Of a stretch of DNA of 64,000 bases, positions 57,349-64,000 are shown one piece after another. Origin of the DNA: Actinomycetota bacterium. GTDB lineage: Bacteria; Actinomycetota; Acidimicrobiia; Acidimicrobiales; Aldehydirespiratoraceae. How positions within the stretch are numbered: position 1 is the first letter of the stretch; each line of letters starts with the position of its first letter. Position numbers and translations under genes: made by a program. Location of the stretch: NCBI GenBank assembly GCA_029979265.1, contig JAPOHW010000001.1:62001-126000 (forward strand), written 5' to 3'. The notes beneath the pieces are model-generated. The model made no database searches. It was not told the DNA's origin and worked only from the letters and a program-made list of their open reading frames with translations.

Positions 57349-59217
57349 ATGGCAGCAACGCTCGAAGAGACGACGTCGACGTCCACAGGGGCTGTCACCG
57401 TCGCCTCGCTGGCCCGGGATTGGGCGATGCGGGCACCGGGTCAGGTCGCGATGCGCGAGAAAGACTTCGGCATCTGGCGGGAATACAACTGGGCCCAGAC
57501 GTGGGATTTGATCGAGACCGCAGCACACGGCCTTCTGGCCAGCGGCATCGATGTTGGTGACCGCGTGGCAATCCACTCCGAGGACCGGCCGGAGTGGGTG
57601 ATCCTCGACCTCGCCACCGTTGCGGTGCGCGCTATCTGTGTCGGGCTGTATCCCACCAATCCCACCGCCGAGGTCGAGTATCTCGTCGGCGACTGCGCAC
57701 CGAAGGTCTTCTTCGCCGAAGATCAGGAGCAGGCCGACAAGGTGTTGGCGGTCGAACCGGCGATCGGAGCCACCGTCGAGCGGATCATCTACGTCGAGCC
57801 CCGTGGGTTCGGTGACTACACCGACGATCGGTTGATCTTCTGGGACGAGTTCCTCGAGCTCGGCCGGCGGCATCGGGAGGCGAACCCCGGCGCACTCGAG
57901 GCGTTGATGTCCGCCGCCGAGCCGACCGACATCATGACGCTCGTCTACACCTCGGGCACGACCGGTCCGCCGAAGGGGGCGATGCTGAGCAACGCCAACG
58001 CCGAGTACGCCATGAACAAGATCATCATGGACGTCACTCGGACGCCGGACGGAAAGGCCCCGAATCCCAGCGACCTCATCGTCACGTACCTTCCGCTGTG
58101 TCATGTGGCCGAGCGGATCTTCTCGACGTGGACGCTCTGCATCGCCGGCCCGTCGCTGAACTTTGCCGAATCGATCGACACGGTCACGCTCAATCTGCGT
58201 GAGGTGCAGCCCACCATCTTCTTTGCGGTGCCCCGCATCTGGGAACGTCTGCATGCCGCCGTCTTCATCCGTGGGAACGATGCAACCTGGTTCAAGCGGA
58301 TCTGGTTCAAGGCGGGTCTGCGTCTCGCTTCCACCATCGGCAAGGAAAAAGTAGCGAACGGGGGAAATCACACCCCGAAGAGCCGTGTACTGGCCGGGAT
58401 CGGCTGGCTCTTCGCGTTCCGTGCGATCCGGGAACGCCTGGGTCTGCGCCGGGTCCGGTATTCGGCCTCGGGTGCAGCAGCGATCGCCCCTGAGGTGCTC
58501 GAGTTCTTCATGGGAATCGGTGTGCCGGTGTTCGAGCTCTATGGCATGACCGAGAACTCTGCAGTGGCGACCTGCAACTTCGCCGGCCGGATCAAGCTCG
58601 GCACCGTCGGTGAGCCCTATGCCGACATCGAGTTGCGTCTCGACCCCGAAACCGGCGAGGTCCAGACAAAGCACCCCGGCAACTTCGTCGGGTACTGGAA
58701 CAAACCCGACAAGACAGCCGAGACGTTCACTGACGACGGTTTCCTCATGACCGGCGATGTCGGTGAGTGGGTCGATGGCACCCACATCAAGATCGTCGAC
58801 CGCATCAAGCACATCATCATCACCTCGGGTGGCAAAAACATCTCGCCTTCGGAGATCGAGAATTCGCTCAAGACCTCCATGTACGTCAAGGAGGCGATGG
58901 TGATCGGCGACGGCCGGAAGTTCCTGTCAGCGCTCATCGGGATCGAGATGGAGACGGTGGGTGATTGGGCTCTTCGGAACAACATTCCCTACACGACCTA
59001 CCGCGATCTCTCCGAGAAGCCCGAGGTGGTCGAGCTCATTCAGCAGGTGGTCACCGAGACGAACGAGAAGTTCGCCCGTGTCGAGAATGTCCGGCAGTTC
59101 CGGATGATTCCGAAGGAGCTCGATCATGAGGACGGCGAACTGACGGCGACCCAGAAGCTCAAGCGCAGCGCCATGGACGAGATGTTCGGCGACCTGATCG
59201 AAAGCATGTACCAGTGA
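57349..59217 (+). CDS. Long-chain acyl-CoA synthetase (FadD15-like)
   Basis: 622 residues, the longer bacterial long-chain form. YTSGTTGPPKGAML (P-loop), VFELYGMTENSAVATCN, GFLMTGDVGEWVDGTHIKIVDRIKHIIITSGG and the C-terminal TATQKLKRSAM carry the adenylation and catalytic Lys motifs. It activates long-chain fatty acids at the membrane. Its GTG/TGA overlap with the livH-type gene suggests co-transcription with the ABC importer, so the importer may carry fatty acids or related acids rather than amino acids. Confidence 0.9.
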   Translation: MAATLEETTSTSTGAVTVASLARDWAMRAPGQVAMREKDFGIWREYNWAQTWDLIETAAHGLLASGIDVGDRVAIHSEDRPEWVILDLATVAVRAICVGLYPTNPTAEVEYLVGDCAPKVFFAEDQEQADKVLAVEPAIGATVERIIYVEPRGFGDYTDDRLIFWDEFLELGRRHREANPGALEALMSAAEPTDIMTLVYTSGTTGPPKGAMLSNANAEYAMNKIIMDVTRTPDGKAPNPSDLIVTYLPLCHVAERIFSTWTLCIAGPSLNFAESIDTVTLNLREVQPTIFFAVPRIWERLHAAVFIRGNDATWFKRIWFKAGLRLASTIGKEKVANGGNHTPKSRVLAGIGWLFAFRAIRERLGLRRVRYSASGAAAIAPEVLEFFMGIGVPVFELYGMTENSAVATCNFAGRIKLGTVGEPYADIELRLDPETGEVQTKHPGNFVGYWNKPDKTAETFTDDGFLMTGDVGEWVDGTHIKIVDRIKHIIITSGGKNISPSEIENSLKTSMYVKEAMVIGDGRKFLSALIGIEMETVGDWALRNNIPYTTYRDLSEKPEVVELIQQVVTETNEKFARVENVRQFRMIPKELDHEDGELTATQKLKRSAMDEMFGDLIESMYQ

Positions 59218-60221
59218 TCACTGCAGTCCTTCAGTTCGCACAGGTCGGAGCTGGCGCAACGCTCATCCAGACATTGGTGAAGGCGCTTGCGCTCGGATCG
59301 GTCTACGTCCTCATTGCGCTCGGCTTCGTCATCATCTTCAAGGCCACCCAGGTACTGAACTTCGCCGCCGGCGCCCTGTCGATGGCCGGCGCCATGTTCA
59401 TGACCATCCTCATCTCCGACGGTGGCTTCCCGCTGCTGCCGTTCGCCAACCCGCTGGCACCGGCCGAGGGCGAGACGGCTGGCATTGTGCTGTTCTTCGT
59501 TCACGTGCTGATCGCTCTGGCCTTGGCTGCGATCTTGGGACTGGTCATCGAGCGGGTTGCCATCCGGCCGATGGTTGGGCAGCCACTTTTCGCCATGGCG
59601 GTGATCACGCTCGGGATCGAGATCGCGATCCGCCCGTTCAATCTCGACGCCACGGCGCTCGAGGGTCGCCAGTTGGGGGTCCCGTGGGGGGCCAACTCCT
59701 GGGACTGGGGTGGCGCCGTTGTACCGAAGTCGTATCTGGTGGCAGTGATCGTCGCTGCGATCGCCGGTGTGTCTGTGCTGTTCTTTTTCCGCACCAAACT
59801 CGGGGTCGCCATGCGGGCGGTTGCGTTCGATCAGGAAGCAGCAATGGCCCAGGGCATCAACGTCGGCCGAGTCTTTGCCATCGCCTGGGCGATGGGCACT
59901 GCTCTGGCTGCGCTCGGCGCGATCGTCTACGGGATGGCCCCGTTCCCACCCGGCGGCTCGGTGAGCCAGGAGATCCACCCGTTGCTCGCCCTTCGCGTGC
60001 TGCCCGTGATCGTCCTCGGTGGCCTCGACTCGGTCGCTGGGGCGATCTACGGCGGACTCATCATCGCCACGGCCGAGGTGTTCGCAGGTCAGTACCTGTC
60101 GCAGTGGAACTCGACCCTCGGCTCGGGTTACTCGACCATCGTTCCCTATCTGGTGATGCTCTTCATGCTGCTGGTGAAGCCGTACGGCTTGTTCGGCACT
60201 CCCGAGATCCGGAGGGTCTGA
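59214..60221 (+). CDS. livH: Branched-chain-type ABC transporter permease LivH
   Basis: 335 residues with about eight membrane segments. GLVIERVAIRPMVGQPLFAMAVITLG and the cytoplasmic coupling segment TKLGVAMRAVAFDQEAAMAQGINVGRVFAIAW are typical of the LivH family. The start GTG 59214 overlaps the acyl-CoA synthetase stop. It pairs with the LivM-type permease next to it. Confidence 0.9.
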   Translation: MITAVLQFAQVGAGATLIQTLVKALALGSVYVLIALGFVIIFKATQVLNFAAGALSMAGAMFMTILISDGGFPLLPFANPLAPAEGETAGIVLFFVHVLIALALAAILGLVIERVAIRPMVGQPLFAMAVITLGIEIAIRPFNLDATALEGRQLGVPWGANSWDWGGAVVPKSYLVAVIVAAIAGVSVLFFFRTKLGVAMRAVAFDQEAAMAQGINVGRVFAIAWAMGTALAALGAIVYGMAPFPPGGSVSQEIHPLLALRVLPVIVLGGLDSVAGAIYGGLIIATAEVFAGQYLSQWNSTLGSGYSTIVPYLVMLFMLLVKPYGLFGTPEIRRV

Positions 60222-60222
60222 C

Positions 60223-61530
60223 ATGGCGTTCAACCGACCGCTGCTGCGGACCTCCTACGAGCAAGACGCTGCGATTTTCCCGTCATATACCCAGAAGGGG
60301 ATGGCGGCAGTGTTCGGCGTCGTGTTGGTGCTGATGGGGTTGGGAGCGCCCTACATCAGTGCGGTTCCCGAGTTCTTCCTCGGGGCGACGTGGATCAACC
60401 CGATCACCAACATGTTGCCCCTCGCCATTGCCGCGCTCGGCATCAACATCCTCGTCGGGGTCACCGGTCAGGTGTCGCTCGGCCACGCCTTCTTCATGGG
60501 GGTTGGGGCCTACACCGCCGTGGCCCTTGGCGGAAACGGCGACGAGTGGCAGGCCTGCGTTCCCTTCCACGAGGAGATTGGCCTACTCGAGGAGCGGGGG
60601 CAGTGTGGCCTGGGTCTCCCGATCTGGGTGTGGCTCCCGTTCTCGGGTGCCGTCGCCGCGGCGGTGGGAATCCTGGTATCGCCTGCGGCGATGAAGGTTC
60701 GTGGGCTGTATCTGGCGATCGTCACCGTCGGTTTGGTCTTCATCGGCCTGCATCTCGGACGGATGTTCCCGGAGTACGCCGGCGACTTCGAGTCGGGCCG
60801 CAAGTGGCCAACCCTTGACTTCAAGCTCTGGAAGGAAGAGACGCCGCTCATTGAGTTCACCGAGGACGGCACTTGGTTTGGACTCATCCATCTCAGCGAG
60901 GAACAGAAGCAGTACTTCCTGCTGATGGCCCTGCTGGGCGGCTTCATCCTCTTGGCCAAGAATCTTGTGCGCAGTCGAACCGGCCGTGCCCTGCAGGCGA
61001 TTCGCGACCGTGATATCGCCGCCGAGGTCATGGGTGTTCCCGAGTTCCAGTACAAGCGACTCGGGTTCGCCATCAGTTCGTTCTACGCCGGTATCGGTGG
61101 TGCGCTCTGGGGTTCGTACCTGGGTCGACGTTCCCCGGTCGACTGGTCGTTGTTCCTGTCAGTCGATTTCATTGCGATCATCCTGATCGGTGGCGCTGGG
61201 ACGATCGCCGGCACCATGCTCGGGGCCGTGTTCGTGGAACTCACCCCCGAGGTCGTCAAGCACCGCACCGAGTGGTTGGCTGAACAAATCGACGCCAGCA
61301 ACATCTTCACGCCAGTTGCCAACTTCTTGCTCACGACGGGTGAGAGCGGTGACTTCGGTCCGATCAACATCGGTACCGTGGCACCGGGCTGGACGATGAG
61401 TGTGTTCCAATGGAACTTCGTCATCTACGGCGTCCTGATCGTCATCTTCTTGATCTTCGAGCCGCTCGGCCTGTACGGCATCTGGATCAAGATTCGCAAT
61501 TACTGGAAACGGTGGCCGTTCAGCTACTAG
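60223..61530 (+). CDS. livM: Branched-chain-type ABC transporter permease LivM
   Basis: 435 residues, on the long side for LivM. NILVGVTGQVSLGHAFFMGVGAYTAV is the family hallmark, and SRTGRALQAIRDRDIAAEVMGV forms the coupling loop. It starts 1 nt after the livH stop. It has an extra hydrophilic segment (about 165-225) before the coupling loop, probably a periplasmic loop. Confidence 0.9.
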   Translation: MAFNRPLLRTSYEQDAAIFPSYTQKGMAAVFGVVLVLMGLGAPYISAVPEFFLGATWINPITNMLPLAIAALGINILVGVTGQVSLGHAFFMGVGAYTAVALGGNGDEWQACVPFHEEIGLLEERGQCGLGLPIWVWLPFSGAVAAAVGILVSPAAMKVRGLYLAIVTVGLVFIGLHLGRMFPEYAGDFESGRKWPTLDFKLWKEETPLIEFTEDGTWFGLIHLSEEQKQYFLLMALLGGFILLAKNLVRSRTGRALQAIRDRDIAAEVMGVPEFQYKRLGFAISSFYAGIGGALWGSYLGRRSPVDWSLFLSVDFIAIILIGGAGTIAGTMLGAVFVELTPEVVKHRTEWLAEQIDASNIFTPVANFLLTTGESGDFGPINIGTVAPGWTMSVFQWNFVIYGVLIVIFLIFEPLGLYGIWIKIRNYWKRWPFSY

Positions 61531-61615
61531 CGGCTCCATCGACAAGACTTCACCCATACGACACAGACACCCTGTCTGGGTCGGACACAGATCTGACGGG
61601 GTTCGCCTCGCGGAA

Positions 61616-61636
61616 CGCTCGGCCGCCCGCCGAGCG
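61616..61636 (+). promoter_or_regulatory. Hairpin in the leader of the binding-protein gene
   Basis: CGCTCGGC / GCCGAGCG, an 8-bp stem with a CGCCC loop, 27 nt before the start codon. It may separate permease and binding-protein expression. Confidence 0.4.
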
Positions 61637-61663
61637 GGCACACAACCATGGAGGGATCCAAAC

Positions 61664-63112
61664 GTGCGACGATTGAAAGTATTGCTGGCGCTTCTGCTGG
61701 CACTGTCGATGCTCGCAGCCGCGTGTGGTGGCGATGACGACAGCAGCGGAAGCGATGATGGAGGCTCCGACTCCTCTGATGACGGTGGCGGTGACGACGG
61801 CGACGACGACGGCGGCGACAGCGGCGGTGATGATGGTGGTGACACCGGTGGCGAGATCGCAACCGACTATGGCGTCGATGCCGAGAACAAGATCATCTAC
61901 GTCGGCCTGAACGCCGACCTGACCGGTCCGTTCGCCTCGCTGGTCGCGGAGATCGTGGCTGCGCAGGAGGTCTACTGGGAGGTCTTCAACGCAAACGGTG
62001 GCTACCAGGGCTGGACGGTAGAGCCAGTTGTTCTCGACTCCGGTTACCAGACCGACATCGGGATCCAGAACTACGAGACGCTCGCCCAGGAGAGCAGTGA
62101 CGGCGTTCTGATGATCACCGAGAACACCGGTTCGCCGATCACCGCAGCGATCGCCGAGCAGGCGGCAGAGGACAACGTTCTCGTCATCCCGCTGTCGTGG
62201 GCGTCGTTGTGGCCAGATCCGACCTTCGGTTCCGCCATTCTCGAAAAGCAGACCACGTACTGCGTCGAGGCCATGAACGGCGTCGAATGGCTCGCCGGCA
62301 AGGTCGAGTCCGAAGGGCTCGATCCGGCGCTCGCCATCATCGGTCGTCCCGGTGAGTACGGCGAAGACGGGTCTGTCGGTGCTGCGCTTGCTGCCGAGGA
62401 ACTCGGTATCCCAGTCGTGTACGACGGCACCGGAGCGGTGGCCGGCGACGACCGAAGCGCCGTCATTGCCGAACTCGTCAGCTCGGGGGCAACGATGGTC
62501 TGGGTGACCCTCACCCCCGGTGAGCTCCTCGACATCTTCGGCAACTCCGTGAGCCAGGGTCTGCAGGCCTACTGGTCCGGCAGCTCGCCGTCGTTCAACT
62601 ACCTCGTCCACATGCCGTCGGACTTTGCTGCGGAGTTCAGTGAGTACTACTTCCAGTCGCAGTATCAGGCGCCGTGGGCAACGCCAGGCATTGCAGGTAT
62701 GGAGGACCTCATCGCTGCAATGGTCGAAGCTCGTCCCGAGCTGAACATCTCCGACGTGTTCACCACCGGTTGGATCGAAGGCATCATGGCTGAGACGCTG
62801 ATCAGGGCTGCCATCGACCAGGGTGACCTCACCCGGGCCAACATGGTGGCGATCTCGCAGGATTCGTCCTTCAGCGTCGACTTCAAGGGCCTCTCGGCCA
62901 ATCAGTCGTGGCCGGCGGACTACAACGAGGCTGTTGTTCGCTCCAGCTGGATCTACGACGTCGATGCGACGAAGTTCAACCTGATCCCGCTCGGTGACTA
63001 CACCCCGGAGAATCCGGGTTCGACCGGTCTGATCCCGATCGAGCAGGATTACACCGGTTCGGTGGCCGAGAACTACGTGTTCGACGGTCCCTGCATCGAA
63101 GCCTCAGGCTGA
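61664..63112 (+). CDS. Liv-type substrate-binding lipoprotein
   Basis: 482 residues. The signal peptide ends LAAAC (Cys21), giving a lipoprotein. A linker of about 40 residues built almost entirely of Asp, Gly and Ser precedes the Peripla_BP_6 fold (KIIYVGLNADLTGPFASLVAE). The internal Cys residues near VEAMNG and at the C-terminus may pair. GTG 61664 follows a GGAGGG site. It delivers substrate to the LivH/LivM permeases; the substrate could be an amino acid or another small acid. Confidence 0.9.
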   Translation: MRRLKVLLALLLALSMLAAACGGDDDSSGSDDGGSDSSDDGGGDDGDDDGGDSGGDDGGDTGGEIATDYGVDAENKIIYVGLNADLTGPFASLVAEIVAAQEVYWEVFNANGGYQGWTVEPVVLDSGYQTDIGIQNYETLAQESSDGVLMITENTGSPITAAIAEQAAEDNVLVIPLSWASLWPDPTFGSAILEKQTTYCVEAMNGVEWLAGKVESEGLDPALAIIGRPGEYGEDGSVGAALAAEELGIPVVYDGTGAVAGDDRSAVIAELVSSGATMVWVTLTPGELLDIFGNSVSQGLQAYWSGSSPSFNYLVHMPSDFAAEFSEYYFQSQYQAPWATPGIAGMEDLIAAMVEARPELNISDVFTTGWIEGIMAETLIRAAIDQGDLTRANMVAISQDSSFSVDFKGLSANQSWPADYNEAVVRSSWIYDVDATKFNLIPLGDYTPENPGSTGLIPIEQDYTGSVAENYVFDGPCIEASG

Positions 63113-63147
63113 TCCACGTCGATCAGCACTGACAGTGTGCTCCTGAG

Positions 63148-63173
63148 CGGGTCGGGGCTTCGGCCCCGGCCCG
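63148..63173 (+). terminator. Strong hairpin with UUCG loop after the binding-protein gene
   Basis: An 11-bp stem (63148-63158 / 63163-63173) with one wobble and a TTCG loop, 36 nt after the stop. There is no T-run, so it may stabilise the binding-protein message or reduce transcription into the ATPase gene. Confidence 0.5.
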
Positions 63174-63270
63174 CCGGGTGCGCTCACCTTCCGAACCGTG
63201 GTTCGGCAGGTGGTCGGACCCGCCCTGCTGGCATGGTCTTTCGTTCTCGTCAATTCGTGGAGGTCGAGCG

Positions 63271-64000
63271 TTGCTCGAAGTAGCGAACCTAGAAGTGGTC
63301 TACAACGAGGTCATCCTCGTGTTGCGTGGCCTGTCGCTCCAGGTGCCTGATGGTCAGATCGTCGCGCTCTTGGGCTCGAACGGCGCCGGCAAAACCACGA
63401 CTGCTCGGGCGATCACCGGCCTGCTCGACGTGCATGAGGGCAAGTCCACCAAGGGGTCGGTGACCTGGAACGGCACCGAGATCACCGAGCACCTTCCTGC
63501 CAAGATCGTGGAAGGTGGTATCTCGCAGGTGATGGAGGGACGGCGCATCTTCGGTGAGCTGACCGTTGACGAGAATCTCTCGTGTGGGGCGTTCACCAAC
63601 CGGGCCAACATGGACGCCAACTACGACCGAGTCATGGATCTGTTCCCGCGACTCAAAGAACGCAACACCCAGGTTGCCGGCTACCTGTCGGGCGGTGAGC
63701 AGCAGATGCTTGCGATCGGCCGAGCGCTGATGGCCGATCCGAAACTGCTGATCCTCGACGAGCCGTCGCTCGGTCTTGCTCCGATGTTGATCGAACAGAT
63801 CCGTGACATCATCGTCGACATCAACAAGCAGGGTGTTTCGGTGTTGCTCATCGAGCAAAACGCCATGATGGCGCTGTCGATCGCCGACTTCGGGTACGTG
63901 ATGGAGTCGGGCAAGGTCGTGATGGACGGTCCGGCCCAGAAGCTGCTCAACGACGAAGATGTCCAGGAGTTCTACCTGGGGCTCCACGGCGACGGTGGCG
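63271..64000 (+). CDS. livF: Liv-type ABC transporter ATP-binding protein LivF, runs off the right edge
   Basis: 243 codons are visible from TTG 63271, which follows GTGGAGGT. Walker A GSNGAGKTT (about 35-43), Q-loop SQVMEGRRIFGELTV, signature LSGGEQQM, Walker B LLILDEPSLGLAP and switch His-equivalent LLIEQN are present; Glu/Gln in place of His is typical of the LivF subgroup. A LivG partner is not in the window and may follow. The C-terminus is incomplete. Confidence 0.9.
   Translation, partial: MLEVANLEVVYNEVILVLRGLSLQVPDGQIVALLGSNGAGKTTTARAITGLLDVHEGKSTKGSVTWNGTEITEHLPAKIVEGGISQVMEGRRIFGELTVDENLSCGAFTNRANMDANYDRVMDLFPRLKERNTQVAGYLSGGEQQMLAIGRALMADPKLLILDEPSLGLAPMLIEQIRDIIVDINKQGVSVLLIEQNAMMALSIADFGYVMESGKVVMDGPAQKLLNDEDVQEFYLGLHGDGG

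Noticed and set aside
61730-61855. Asp/Gly/Ser stretch as a simple-sequence repeat artefact
   Set aside because: It is in frame after the lipid-anchor Cys of the binding protein, where such linkers are usual.

Overview
The window is high-GC bacterial DNA with densely packed genes, many GTG starts, 4-base stop/start overlaps, F420-type oxidoreductases, a wax-ester synthase family acyltransferase and several acyl-CoA enzymes. Together these suggest an actinobacterium, perhaps an Acidimicrobiia/Ilumatobacter-like marine or freshwater lineage. No rRNA or tRNA gene was seen, so the lineage is an inference.

Layout. (1) 1-18249 is a carbohydrate catabolic locus. A LacI-family repressor, a fatty acid hydroxylase-type membrane enzyme and a PhyH oxygenase run leftward. 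A 14-gene unit runs rightward from a promoter with a LacI-type operator: iolE-like, a ribose-type ABC importer (binding lipoprotein, an unusually large permease, a single-domain ATPase), iolC, iolB, a 2-hydroxyacid dehydrogenase, three Gfo/Idh/MocA dehydrogenases including iolG, iolD, an SDR, a second IolB-like protein and a LacD-type aldolase. This is a myo-inositol (or inositol-derivative) pathway down to the aldolase step; iolA is not in the window. (2) 18257-27671 is mixed housekeeping: a YczE-like membrane protein, a trypsin-like lipoprotein, an unrecognised propeller-like protein, a butyrobetaine-type dioxygenase, threonine aldolase, a methyltransferase, valS and a TSUP permease. (3) 27791-41719 was an acyl-CoA dehydrogenase beside an acyl-CoA synthetase. 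A mobile element of about 10.7 kb (28927-39721) has inserted into the 3' end of the dehydrogenase gene. Its ends carry a 55-bp perfect direct repeat, and it encodes a tyrosine recombinase, a HicA-like pair, an excisionase-like protein, a MobF relaxase, a VapBC-type pair and a three-gene hydrolase/regulator cargo. (4) 41734-53189 holds an LLM oxidoreductase, a two-component system, an FAD oxidoreductase, a rhodanese-type sulfurtransferase, a CoA transferase, an MFS transporter, a methyltransferase, a TetR regulator and a HAD-PlsC fusion. (5) 53186-64000 is lipid and transport: WS/DGAT, PlsC, two acyl-CoA synthetases, and a Liv-type ABC operon that runs off the right edge.

The most striking observation is at 46367-46369. 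The two-domain sulfurtransferase gene has an in-frame TGA exactly where the catalytic cysteine of the CGGG active-site loop belongs, and the family sequence continues for 48 more codons to a TAG. A 5-bp hairpin with a GGUC tetraloop follows 18 nt after the TGA, the position of a bacterial SECIS element. I read it as a candidate selenocysteine-containing rhodanese. The second main result is the precisely bounded element in a protein-coding gene, with candidate arm-type recombinase sites at both ends and a 10-bp-period repeat array inside.
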